From: Desulfovibrio sp. G11
GTDB lineage: Bacteria; Desulfobacterota; Desulfovibrionia; Desulfovibrionales; Desulfovibrionaceae
DNA length: 64,000 nt
Direction of reading: 5' to 3'
Assembly: GCF_900243745.1 (NCBI RefSeq)
Contig: NZ_LT984798.1
Location: 1,358,501-1,422,500, forward strand
The notes under the pieces are model-generated. The model did no database searches and was not told the origin of the DNA. It was given only the letters and a program-made list of their open reading frames with translations. Position numbers and translations under genes: made by a program. Shown here piece after piece: positions 17,093 to 25,315 of this stretch. Position 1 is the first letter of the stretch. The number at the start of each line of letters is the position of its first letter.

Positions 17093-19342
17093 ATGAAGGA
17101 CATGCCCCTGCTGCAAGACCCGGATGCCGTGGAAATTTCCGGCACTGTGGAGCGCGTTATCTTTCATAATGAAGAAAACGGCTATACTGTACTGCGTCTT
17201 ATGCCTGCCAGCGTCAACAGCGGCGGAGGCGACGGCGGCCTCACGCGCCCGCGCGACTCCGTAAGCTGCGTGGGTCACATGGTCAATCCGCAGGCGGGCG
17301 TACAGATGAAACTCGGCGGCCGTTGGGTCAATAATACCCGTTTTGGCCGCCAGATAGAGTTCAGCCACGCTGAAGAAATGCTGCCTGCCACTAGTGAGGG
17401 CATACGCCTGTATCTGTCTTCAGGGCTTATCAAGGGCGTGGGCGAAGAGATGGCCTCGCGCATCGTCAAGGCGTTCGGCACAGACACCATACGGGTGCTG
17501 GACGAAGAGCCGGAGCGCCTGCTCAAGGTGCGCGGCGTGGGGCAAAAAAGCCTGGAGCGCATCCGCGCATCGTGGAGCGAACACCGCGGCATACGCGACC
17601 TGCTGCTTTTTCTGCAACCTCACGGCATCACCCCGGCCTATGCTGTACGCATCTACCGCGCCTACGGGGCGGACGCCCTGGGCATCGTGCGTGAAAACCC
17701 CTATCGCCTTGCCATGGATATCCACGGCATAGGCTTTGTCACCGCCGATGCCGCGGCCCGCAAGCTGGGCTTCGAGCACGACCACCCCTTGCGCGTACAG
17801 GCAGGCACACTCTACGTGCTGCAAAAAGCCACGGATGACGGCAACGTGTACCTGCCGCAGACCGCGCTTATGGAGGCCGTATGCGCGCAACTGGGCGTTG
17901 ACGAGGACCTTGTTTCCGACGCTCTGGCCGCTCTTGAGGCGGACGAGCGCATCGTGCGCGAAGATATGGACATGCCCGGCCCTGACGGCACACAGCCTGA
18001 AACAGGCGTGTACCTGCGCCGCTATTTTCACTGCGAGTCCAAAACCGCGTTCTACCTGCAACGGCTCATGCGTTCGCCCAAATCCATTCGTTTTGAAAAC
18101 CCCGACGCCCTGGTGGACAAGGTGGTGGGTGAACTCAACATATCCCTTGCGCCGGAACAGCTTGAGGCCGTGCGTACCTCGGCCCGCAGCAAGGTTATGG
18201 TGCTTACGGGCGGCCCCGGCACAGGCAAGACCACCATCATCAATGCCATTATCAGGCTTTTTGCCGAGGTGCGCGCCCGCATCCTGCTGGCTGCGCCCAC
18301 AGGACGCGCCGCCAAGCGTATGGCCGAAACCTCGGGGCGTGAATCCCGCACCATTCACCGCCTGCTGGAATACAGCCCCAAGGAGGACGGCTTCGCCCGC
18401 AACGAAGACAGTCCTCTGGCCTGCGGCCTGCTGGTGGTGGACGAAGCCTCGATGATGGACACCCTGCTTTTTTACCACCTGCTCAAGGCCGTTCCCCTGG
18501 GCGCGACCCTTGTACTGGTGGGCGATGTGCATCAGCTGCCCTCGGTGGGTCCGGGCAACGTGCTGGCCGACATAATAGCCTCCGGTGTGGTTCCTGTGGT
18601 AGAGCTGACCGAAATATTCCGCCAGTCGGCAGAAAGTGAAATTATCTGCAACGCCCACCTTATCAATCGCGGCGAGGTTCCTTCGCTGGAATCCAGCAAA
18701 GACCGCCTTTCGGACTTTTACTTCATCCACCAGAATGATCCGGAAAAAGCCGCCGACCTTATGGTCGACCTGGTGCGCAACCATATTCCGCGCCGCTTCG
18801 GGCTTGACCCGGTGGACGACATCCAGGTGCTTACCCCCATGCACAAGGGAGCTGTGGGCGCGGGACATATGAATACGCGCCTGCAGGAGGCCCTGAACCC
18901 CAACGGCCTTGAAGTGCGGCGCGGCGAACGCGCCTTTCGCCTGCACGACAAGGTCATGCAGATACGCAACAACTACGATAAGGACGTGTTCAACGGCGAC
19001 ATGGGGCGGATCAGCTTTCTTGACCTTGCCGACCGCACCCTGAGCGTCACCTTTGACGAACGCGTGGTCCCCTATGAATTTGATGAGCTGGACGAGCTGG
19101 CCCCGGCCTACGCCATATCCATTCACAAATCCCAGGGGTCGGAATATCCCGCCGTGGTCATACCCATCATGATGCAGCACTACGTGCTGCTGCAACGCAA
19201 CCTTATCTATACCGGAGCCACGCGCGGCAAAAAGCTTGTCATTCTGGTGGGCGAATCCCGCGCTCTCCACATGGCGGTCAAAAACAACAAGACCCGCAAG
19301 CGTTACACCCGGCTGGCCGAACGGCTGGCTCCCGGCGAGTAA
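17093..19342 (+). CDS. recD2: RecD2-type ATP-dependent DNA helicase
   Basis: 749 residues, as expected for RecD2 (the YrrC/RecD-like helicases that act without RecBC). The N terminus has an OB-like region (VERVIFHNEENGYTVLRL) and helix-hairpin-helix repeats (about residues 110-220). Helicase motifs: Walker A GGPGTGKTT (about 372-380), APTGRAAKRM, Walker B LLVVDEASMMD (about 447-457), the LVGDVHQLPSVGPGNVL motif, and YAISIHKSQGSEYPAVVIP with GATRGKKLV near the end. It unwinds DNA 5' to 3' in repair or replication stress. It lies 15 bp after aroC and probably shares its transcript. Confidence 0.92.
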   Translation: MKDMPLLQDPDAVEISGTVERVIFHNEENGYTVLRLMPASVNSGGGDGGLTRPRDSVSCVGHMVNPQAGVQMKLGGRWVNNTRFGRQIEFSHAEEMLPATSEGIRLYLSSGLIKGVGEEMASRIVKAFGTDTIRVLDEEPERLLKVRGVGQKSLERIRASWSEHRGIRDLLLFLQPHGITPAYAVRIYRAYGADALGIVRENPYRLAMDIHGIGFVTADAAARKLGFEHDHPLRVQAGTLYVLQKATDDGNVYLPQTALMEAVCAQLGVDEDLVSDALAALEADERIVREDMDMPGPDGTQPETGVYLRRYFHCESKTAFYLQRLMRSPKSIRFENPDALVDKVVGELNISLAPEQLEAVRTSARSKVMVLTGGPGTGKTTIINAIIRLFAEVRARILLAAPTGRAAKRMAETSGRESRTIHRLLEYSPKEDGFARNEDSPLACGLLVVDEASMMDTLLFYHLLKAVPLGATLVLVGDVHQLPSVGPGNVLADIIASGVVPVVELTEIFRQSAESEIICNAHLINRGEVPSLESSKDRLSDFYFIHQNDPEKAADLMVDLVRNHIPRRFGLDPVDDIQVLTPMHKGAVGAGHMNTRLQEALNPNGLEVRRGERAFRLHDKVMQIRNNYDKDVFNGDMGRISFLDLADRTLSVTFDERVVPYEFDELDELAPAYAISIHKSQGSEYPAVVIPIMMQHYVLLQRNLIYTGATRGKKLVILVGESRALHMAVKNNKTRKRYTRLAERLAPGE

Positions 19343-19407
19343 CGCCAGGCCGCTTCCGGGGCAGCCACAAGCTGCCACAACCAAACCCGGCTGGCTGAAA
19401 ACATTTC

Positions 19408-19440
19408 AGGCCGTCCGCATAATGCGGACGGCCTGTTTAT
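19408..19440. terminator. terminator between recD2 and ribB
   Basis: AGGCCGTCCGC (19408-19418), loop ATAAT, GCGGACGGCCT (19424-19434), then GTTTATC. It is symmetric enough to serve both convergent genes. Confidence 0.7.
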
Positions 19441-19503
19441 CATGTATGCAGAGATACAGCTTTCCGTCCGGTACCATATTTCCGGGAGCTGCCTGCCCGC
19501 GAT

Positions 19504-20175
19504 CTACGCAGAAATGGCGATGTTTTCCTCCCCAAGGCCATGCCGCCAGGCCACCAGGTCTTCCACACTGCACAGGGGAATGGCATGAGCCACAGCAAAG
19601 GCCGCCACCTGCGGCAGGCGGGCCATGCTTCCATCATCCAGGGTCAGTTCGCACAGTACGCCGCAGGGTGCATGCCCGGCCAGACGCATGAGGTCAACCG
19701 TGGCCTCTGTATGCCCGCGCCGCTCCAGCACCCCACCGGGCTTTGCCCGCAGGGGAAACACGTGACCCGGACGGCGCAAATTCTCGGGGCTGGCGTTTTC
19801 CGCCACGGCTGCCTGGATGGTAGCCACGCGGTCAGCGGCGGAAACTCCTGTGGTCACGCCTGTGGCTGCCTCGATGGAAATGGTGAAGGCCGTCTGCTGG
19901 GTATTGGTATTACGCTCTGTCATCATTGGCAGATCAAGGCGGCGGGTGTACTCGTCTGTAAGGCACAGGCAGACAATACCGCTGCAATGCCTTATGAGCA
20001 TGGCCATTTGCGGTACAGTGATGGTCTGGGCCGGAAAAATGAGGTCACCTTCATTTTCGCGGTCTTCGTCGTCGACCACCAGAACGCCGCCTCCGGCGCG
20101 CAGGGACGCCAGAGCCTTCTGTACCCGCTCGTGCGGGCTGCCAAAGAAATCAAGGGAAAGTGAGGACTGATGCAT
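19504..20175 (-). CDS. ribB: 3,4-dihydroxy-2-butanone 4-phosphate synthase
   Basis: 223 residues, the length of a stand-alone RibB without a GTP cyclohydrolase II domain. It converts ribulose 5-phosphate to the four-carbon precursor of riboflavin. The acidic metal-binding [11 protein letters not shown] (about residues 34-44), the [11 protein letters not shown] block and [16 protein letters not shown] are all present. AAGGAG lies seven bases before the ATG. An FMN riboswitch lies upstream on the same strand, so expression should fall when FMN is plentiful. Confidence 0.95.
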   Translation of the reverse strand: MHQSSLSLDFFGSPHERVQKALASLRAGGGVLVVDDEDRENEGDLIFPAQTITVPQMAMLIRHCSGIVCLCLTDEYTRRLDLPMMTERNTNTQQTAFTISIEAATGVTTGVSAADRVATIQAAVAENASPENLRRPGHVFPLRAKPGGVLERRGHTEATVDLMRLAGHAPCGVLCELTLDDGSMARLPQVAAFAVAHAIPLCSVEDLVAWRHGLGEENIAISA

Positions 20176-20333
20176 GCCGTTCTCCTTTTCCGGCTGGTGC
20201 CGGGAGAGGGTGCATCAGGGCGTGGACGGGCCGCTCAAAGGGATGCCACCGGAAACTTCAGCCCGAAGGCAAAAGTTCACACGCGGCAGCAAAAACCCGG
20301 CGCACATGCGCAAGGCCATTGGCGGCTGCAACC

Positions 20334-20470
20334 GTTCTCTTCCATCCGGACTATTACCGTCGGCTTCGGATTCACACCGAATCTGCTGACCCCAACATGG
20401 GCGCTCGCGGGCTGCCGCCGGCCATAAGGCCGCCGTATCACCGCCGGTGGGGACTTGCACCCCGCCCTGA
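20334..20470 (-). ncRNA. FMN riboswitch (RFN element) upstream of ribB
   Basis: The minus strand carries the RFN conserved blocks in order: GGGCGGGGTGCAAGTCCCCA, CCGGCGGT, AGCCCGCGAGC, CAGATTCGGTG, AATCCGAAGCCGACGGT and AGTCCGGATG. All six helix-forming segments are recognisable. It lies about 160 bp before the ribB ATG, leaving room for an expression platform. Either premature termination or ribosome-site masking is possible; no clear terminator is visible in the gap. Confidence 0.92.
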
Positions 20471-20870
20471 GAAACATGAGCAGCATACGCTTTCACTCCC
20501 GGCTGCGCAAGATGCCGGAGCCGGAAAAAAGATATGATGCCGGATCGTTTGCCGAAAAAGCCGTAAAACGCCACCCAAGATGCAGGTCAATGACGCAGAC
20601 AAGTGCAGACAGACCAGAAAGATACGGACGGCTCAAACAACAATGGATCAGGCCGGAGAGGCCACAGCGGGCAACTTCGCAGCAGGCTGCCAGGCTGCAC
20701 TGCACAGGTTCAGGATACAAAAGACAAGACGCAACCAGCGGACGAAGCCCGCAGCTACTGATTTTTCCAGGGCCAGCCCCGGCACACCTTCAGGGTGTGC
20801 CGCGGAACAGGCGCTTCATTGATGGCCCCAGCGTCCCTTGCAGGCGCATCACTGCCGGTTTTTCTCCATA
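20471..20870. other. intergenic region between riboswitch and AMMECR1 gene end
   Basis: No convincing gene. A hairpin CGGCACACC/GGTGTGCC lies at 20780-20801 with no T-tract. The ribB promoter should lie in the left part of this stretch but no clear box pair was found. Confidence 0.5.
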
Positions 20871-21446
20871 TCAGGCCGGAAAAACAAACGCCTCAAAACA
20901 AAACAGGTCCACGCCCGGCGCTCGCCAACACCCCTTGGGCAGCCCGGCCTTGAGGCAAAGGTTTTCCAGATATTCCAAGCGGTCCCAGCCCTGATCCACA
21001 GGAACCTGCGGCAGAAAAACGCCACTGTGCCCTTGCCATTGCAGGACAAGGCCGTGAAGCCCCACCGTTATTTTTTCTGGGTTCGGGCAGGACTGCAACA
21101 CGCCCAGCACCGAAATATCCAGTTCGGCCTTACGCCACTCTTCCAGCGTCAGGGGAGAAAAACGGGGATCACTGAAAGCGGCCGCTGCGGCCAGATGCCA
21201 GACGCTCTTGTACAACGGTTCCCGGCCGACAATATTGCCGATGCAGCCCCGCAGGGCACGGTGGAGGGTAATGGTTACAAAGGCGCCAAGAGGCCGCATC
21301 AGTGGGGCCTGGGGTCTGTCCAGTGTATCCGGCGGCTCGGGGATGGAAGGTACAGCCTTGCCCAGCAGACCGGCTTCAATGGACATCCTGGCCTGGCGGC
21401 TTAAAAAGTTTTTCTCCGCATCCGTGAGGCTGAACGAAATGCCCAT
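20871..21446 (-). CDS. AMMECR1-family protein (AmmeMemoRadiSam system protein A type)
   Basis: 191 residues. The family motif LRGCIGN is present in HRALRGCIGNIVG, with the downstream SDPRFSPLTLEEW block and ELDISVLG. AMMECR1 proteins are often found near a Memo-like protein and a radical-SAM protein; neither is in this window, and the reaction is not established. AAGGAGTG precedes the ATG at 21446. An upstream extension of the frame lacks a binding site. It lies on the same strand after dsrD but is separated from it by a strong hairpin, so it is probably its own unit. Confidence 0.85.
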   Translation of the reverse strand: MGISFSLTDAEKNFLSRQARMSIEAGLLGKAVPSIPEPPDTLDRPQAPLMRPLGAFVTITLHRALRGCIGNIVGREPLYKSVWHLAAAAAFSDPRFSPLTLEEWRKAELDISVLGVLQSCPNPEKITVGLHGLVLQWQGHSGVFLPQVPVDQGWDRLEYLENLCLKAGLPKGCWRAPGVDLFCFEAFVFPA

Positions 21447-21503
21447 GTTCACTCCTTGCCGTATCAGTTTTGCGATATAGTGCAAAATAATACTGTACAA
21501 AGC

Positions 21504-21540
21504 AAGAAATGCCGCAACTGTTGTTGCGGCATTTCTTTTA
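21504..21540. terminator. terminator downstream of dsrABD
   Basis: AAGAAATGCCGCAAC (21504-21518), loop TGTT, GTTGCGGCATTTCTT (21523-21537). The minus-strand reading ends in ATTTCTTGCTTTG, so it can end the dsr transcript about 180 bp past dsrD. It may also work on the plus strand. Confidence 0.6.
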
Positions 21541-21717
21541 TAAGGCTTTCACGCAAAGGCTGACGCGCCCCGCGAAGGCCATGAACGGGTCAAACCCAAC
21601 GCTTGGAAATTTTTAGCCGCAAACAAGATACACAGACTTTTTATTGCGGAAACGAACAGGCCGGTTCCGCAATAGCGAGCCGGTTGTGACGCTGCATGCG
21701 GCTAAAAAGGCCAAACG

Positions 21718-21954
21718 CTAGTCTTCGCCTTCAGCGTGGGACTGCTTGCCAGCACCCTTCAGGCCATACATGGTGGTGGAACCGGAAGACCAGAACTCCA
21801 ACACTTCTTCGTTAACCAGTTTGGTGAGGATCTTCTTCACGTCGCGGGGACCTTTGTCGGGGAACAGGTCCGTAAAGTCCTTGAAATAAAACTTGGACTT
21901 GGAGGCGGCTTTGCTGTTCAGAAAATCAACAACAATATCTTTGTCGTCAGCCAT
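21718..21954 (-). CDS. dsrD: DsrD, activator of dissimilatory sulfite reductase
   Basis: 78-residue winged-helix-like protein, the length typical of DsrD. The N terminus MADDKDIVVDFLNSKAASKS and the FTDLFPDKGPRDVKKILTKLVNEE helix region match the family. DsrD has been described as boosting DsrAB activity rather than acting as a DNA-binding factor. It follows dsrB by 56 bp; a strong GC hairpin (21969-21994) lies in the gap just before its AGGAG site. Confidence 0.95.
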   Translation of the reverse strand: MADDKDIVVDFLNSKAASKSKFYFKDFTDLFPDKGPRDVKKILTKLVNEEVLEFWSSGSTTMYGLKGAGKQSHAEGED

Positions 21955-21968
21955 GGTGATTCTCCTGT

Positions 21969-21994
21969 CCCGGCGGCGCTGATGCGCCGCCGGG
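21969..21994 (-). promoter_or_regulatory. dsrB-dsrD intercistronic hairpin
   Basis: CCCGGCGGCGC, loop TGAT, GCGCCGCCGGG: an 11-bp perfect GC stem with no T-tract, between dsrB and the dsrD ribosome binding site. It may stabilise the 3' end of a dsrAB message or reduce dsrD output. Confidence 0.5.
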
Positions 21995-22010
21995 GTTAAA
22001 CAAGATAGTC

Positions 22011-23156
22011 CTAGAACTTGAACTGCGTGCTCTGCCGCCAGGTGTAGTAGGCAGGGTCACGGAAGTCGTCGATAAGGTGGTGGGTGAACTCAAGGCCGGT
22101 CATCTTGAAGAAAGTTTCCCAGCCGATGCGCTCGGCCCAGTCGCCCAGGCGTTCGTACTTGTTGGCATTGGCCGCGTACACTTCAACGATGTGCTTCACG
22201 GTCTTGGTCAGCGAAGGCCAGCGGGGCGGTTCGTTGGGGATGTAGCCCACAACGACCTTGGAGAACTTGGGCATGCTGATGCGGTTGGAAACCTTGCCGC
22301 CCACCATGATGGCAATGCCGTCGCCTTCGCCGTCCGAGATGGGCAGCGCAGGGCACATGGTGTAGCAGTTACCGCAGTACATGCAGCGTTCGTTCTTGAT
22401 GGCGATGGAGTTCACCTTCTTGCCGTCAAGCTCCACCTTGGTGGGGCGCACGGCGGCAGTGGGGCAAGCGGCCACGGCCAGGGGAATTTCGCACAGCTGG
22501 TCGGTCCACTCGTGGTCGATCATGGGCGGCTTGCGGTGGATACCCACAAGGCCGATGTCGGAACAGTGCACCGCGCCGCACATGTTGATGCAGCAGGCCA
22601 GGGCTATGCGCACGGGGGCGGGCAGACGCATGGACTTAAAGTCCTCAAACACAACGTCCATCACAGCCTTGACCGGGCCGGAGGCGTCGGTGGCAGGCGT
22701 ATGACAGTGCACCCAGCCCTGGGTGTGCACCATGTTGCTGATGCCGGCGCCGGTGCCGCCCACGGGGAACTTGAACGAGCCGCCGTCAAACTTGCGGCTG
22801 TTCAGGTCATCGCGCAGGGCCTTCATGCCGTCTTCGCTGTCCACCATGAATTCAATGTTGTTACGCGTGGTCCAGCGCAGGTAGCCGCCGCAGTACTTGT
22901 CGGCGATGTCGCACAGTTCACGGATCAGCGTGATGGACATGGTGCGGGTGCCGCCCACGCGGACGGTGTAGCACTTGTCGCCGCTTTCGGCCACGTGCAG
23001 CAGCACGCCCGGCTCAAGAATCTCATGATAGAGCCACTTGCCGAAGTTGTTTTTGATGATCGGCGGAAAGTATTCATCATACTTGTGGGGGCCGATGTCA
23101 GTGATACGGCCTTCCATCGGTTTTGCGGGATTGTACCCGGAAGAAATAAATGCCAT
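22011..23156 (-). CDS. dsrB: dissimilatory sulfite reductase beta subunit
   Basis: 381 residues, typical for DsrB. With DsrA it forms the alpha2beta2 enzyme that reduces sulfite, giving a DsrC-bound trisulfide in sulfate respiration. Cluster and siroheme ligands are in [13 protein letters not shown] and the downstream ACPTAAV region; a ferredoxin-like domain carries [18 protein letters not shown]. The C-terminal part holds the [16 protein letters not shown] stretch. ATG at 23156 is 18 bp after the dsrA stop, and the gene is co-transcribed with dsrA. Confidence 0.98.
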   Translation of the reverse strand: MAFISSGYNPAKPMEGRITDIGPHKYDEYFPPIIKNNFGKWLYHEILEPGVLLHVAESGDKCYTVRVGGTRTMSITLIRELCDIADKYCGGYLRWTTRNNIEFMVDSEDGMKALRDDLNSRKFDGGSFKFPVGGTGAGISNMVHTQGWVHCHTPATDASGPVKAVMDVVFEDFKSMRLPAPVRIALACCINMCGAVHCSDIGLVGIHRKPPMIDHEWTDQLCEIPLAVAACPTAAVRPTKVELDGKKVNSIAIKNERCMYCGNCYTMCPALPISDGEGDGIAIMVGGKVSNRISMPKFSKVVVGYIPNEPPRWPSLTKTVKHIVEVYAANANKYERLGDWAERIGWETFFKMTGLEFTHHLIDDFRDPAYYTWRQSTQFKF

Positions 23157-23174
23157 GTTTTTCTCCCCCTTTGA

Positions 23175-24488
23175 CTAGCGTTGATGGCGTTTGCGGTAAG
23201 CGGCGAGGTCACGGTCCCAGCCACCGGTAACTTCTTCTTCCTTGAAGAAGATGTACGGGTTGGAACGGGGTTCCTTGACGTGGTAGGCGGCAGCAGGAGT
23301 GTCGGTGACTTCCAGCAGTTTCTGGAAGGACAGACGCTTCATGGTTTCACCCACGCGTTCGCGGTTTTTGCCTTCTTCCATCCACCAGTCCCAGATCTTT
23401 TCGATGACTTCTTTGACGTCATCGTAGGGAGCTTCACAGGAAACGAAGGGCACGAGCAGCGAACCCATCTGGGCACCGTCAACCACGGGAGCCTTGGCGC
23501 CCACGAGGATGCTCGCACCGCGCTCGTCGCCGATGTGCAGGGCGCGGGGCATGGTGTTGATGCAGTGCATGCAGCGCACGCAATCAGCGGTCTTGATGGA
23601 AAGCTTGGAGCCGTCCCACTTCATGCACTGGGAGGGGCAGCGGTCCACCACTTCTTTCTGCAGGTCGAACTTGCCCCAGTCGCGACCGGAGTGAGCACCG
23701 GCGTTGGGGGCAAATTCACCGGCCACGTAAGCCTTCACGGCTTCCTGGTCGATTTTGATGTCGTCCTTCCAGGTGCCGACCACGGCAAAGTCGGAGCGCG
23801 CCATGGCGCACACGCAGCCGTTGGGGCAGCCGTCGAACTTGAACTTGAACTTGTAGGGGAACGCGGGGCGGTGCAGTTCGTCCTGATAGTCCATGGTCAG
23901 CTGGTAGCACATGTCCTGCGTGTTGTAGCAGGCATATTCGCAGCGGGACTGACCGAGACAGGCTTCAGGCGTACGCAGGTTGGAGCCGGAGCCGCCAAGG
24001 TCCACGTTCATCTTGTGGGTCAGCTCGTGGAAGATTTCTTCGAGCTGGGCGGTCTGGGTGCCAAGCAGCACGATGTCACCGGTGGAGCCGTGCATGTTGG
24101 TCAGGCCGGAGCCGCGCAGGTCCCATATGTCGCACAGATCACGCAGGAATTTGCTGTGATAGTACTTGGCAGCGGGCTGGGCCACACGCATGGTGTGAAA
24201 GTGGGCCACGCCGGGGAACATTTCGGGCTGGTCGCAGTAACGGCCGATAACGCCGCCGCCATAACCGAACACGCCCACGATGCCGCCGTGCTTCCAGTGG
24301 GTTTCCTTGTCATTGTAGGAAAGCTCAAGCACACCCAGCAGGTCTTCAGGGCAGTCCACGGGGATCTGATAATCAAGCCCCTTAGGATTCTCGGCCCGGT
24401 AGGCCGCTTCCAGCTTGATGTCGGACACAAAGCTCGGCCAGGGGCCGCTTTCCAGCTGGTCCAACAGGGGGGTTGCATGTTTCGCCAT
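23175..24488 (-). CDS. dsrA: dissimilatory sulfite reductase alpha subunit
   Basis: 437 residues, starting MAKHATPLLDQLESGPWPSF as in other Desulfovibrio. Two ATGs lie six bases apart (24494 and 24488). GGAGGT directly touches the first but is six bases before the second, so the second is chosen; this also gives the usual family length. Siroheme and cluster residues are in CLGQSRCEYACYN and CPNGCVCAM; a ferredoxin domain has CPSQCMKW and CVRCMHCINTMP. The gene heads the dsrABD operon. Its upstream region (24489-25045) is long and full of candidate regulatory repeats. Confidence 0.98.
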   Translation of the reverse strand: MAKHATPLLDQLESGPWPSFVSDIKLEAAYRAENPKGLDYQIPVDCPEDLLGVLELSYNDKETHWKHGGIVGVFGYGGGVIGRYCDQPEMFPGVAHFHTMRVAQPAAKYYHSKFLRDLCDIWDLRGSGLTNMHGSTGDIVLLGTQTAQLEEIFHELTHKMNVDLGGSGSNLRTPEACLGQSRCEYACYNTQDMCYQLTMDYQDELHRPAFPYKFKFKFDGCPNGCVCAMARSDFAVVGTWKDDIKIDQEAVKAYVAGEFAPNAGAHSGRDWGKFDLQKEVVDRCPSQCMKWDGSKLSIKTADCVRCMHCINTMPRALHIGDERGASILVGAKAPVVDGAQMGSLLVPFVSCEAPYDDVKEVIEKIWDWWMEEGKNRERVGETMKRLSFQKLLEVTDTPAAAYHVKEPRSNPYIFFKEEEVTGGWDRDLAAYRKRHQR

Positions 24489-25045
24489 TGCCATACCTCC
24501 ACATGGTTTGTTTGTATCACGCAGCGCGTGATGTACCGGTCAAGTGCGGCGATCCGGGGCTGGCGCCTGAGCGCACTCCGCACCGGGCGCGGGTGGAAAC
24601 AAAAAAAGTTTCCTGCCGACGGGGATTGCCTCCCGCCGCAACGCGCCCGCCCCGTGAAATACGGGACGCCCCAAGGAATCGCGTAAGACGGGCGAGTCAA
24701 AACCTCGGCCCCTCTAGGCCGCAACGCGGTCAACTCACTACATAGCGCAATTTTGCGCCAATGACAACCTGGGCGGGATTATATGCGCAAATTATGGGCG
24801 CAAAGCCCGGAGCGCAAGCCTTGCGCCCTGAGGCGCAAATATCGCCCCGGTGTGCCCCGTCTTTATATGGCTTGTTAATACCAGTTTTTTTGCCATTTAT
24901 GCAACTTTTTTTCGCTATATGTACATTTTTTCACATATACGACACCTCCGGCCTTGGCAAATCTTCTCTTTTCAGCGTACACTGCGCTGCATATTATCGA
25001 ACAGCCACCGCCATTCCGGCGCTATTTTCAAGGAACCCTCCCATC
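24489..25045. promoter_or_regulatory. divergent control region of dsrABD and the 25046 operon
   Basis: 557 bp without a gene. From left to right: a 7-bp-arm palindrome at 24516-24532, a GGAAAC-A7-GTTTCC hairpin near 24595, seven GCGCAA/TTGCGC half-sites at 24745-24838, an AT-rich zone, an inverted repeat at 24916-24939, and a plus-strand promoter at 24954-24983. A possible dsr promoter on the minus strand is TTGCAT-N18-TATTAA in the 24865-24910 zone, which would give a leader of several hundred bases. Confidence 0.55.
24954..24983 (+). promoter_or_regulatory. sigma-70 type promoter for the 25046 operon
   Basis: TTGGCA (24954-24959), 18-bp spacer, TACACT (24978-24983). Transcription would start near 24990, about 55 bases before the ATG at 25046. 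Confidence 0.45.
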
Positions 25046-25315
25046 ATGAAAGACGAACTCGGTTTGTACTACCACCCCCAGGCGGGCAACAGCCTTTCCC
25101 GCGTCTATGTGCGGCGCGGCGAGCACGGCGAAGTGGAATTTCGCCTCTGGCGCTCCGACATGCCCGAGGTATGGGACCGCCACCCCTGGCTCAGCATGAG
25201 TGTCGTGCAGGACGCCGCCCAGATGTACCAGCAGGAACGCAACCCCGAGGCCGACCCTCTCAGGCTTTATGACCTGGCAGTGGCCCGGGCGCTTCTCAAG
25301 GAGGACGAGGCGTGA
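25046..25315 (+). CDS. conserved-type hypothetical protein, 89 residues
   Basis: Small soluble protein starting MKDELGLYYHPQAGNSLSRV, rich in charged and aromatic residues, with no signal peptide, cysteines or membrane segment. No family recognised. AAGGA lies about nine bases before the ATG. The next gene begins in an overlap with its stop (GTGA), and that gene again overlaps the RlpA gene, so the three form one tightly coupled operon with divergent transcription from dsrABD. Confidence 0.75.
   Translation: MKDELGLYYHPQAGNSLSRVYVRRGEHGEVEFRLWRSDMPEVWDRHPWLSMSVVQDAAQMYQQERNPEADPLRLYDLAVARALLKEDEA

Noticed and set aside
15926..17368. 480-residue minus frame across aroC
   Set aside because: Antisense to aroC with no family features; long open antisense frames are expected at this GC and codon bias.
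17420..19384. 654-residue minus frame across recD2
   Set aside because: Antisense to recD2; low-complexity composition, no ribosome binding site or motif.
24595..24613. GGAAAC-A7-GTTTCC hairpin in the dsr leader as a terminator
   Set aside because: Only six base pairs with the homopolymer in the loop; not a terminator.
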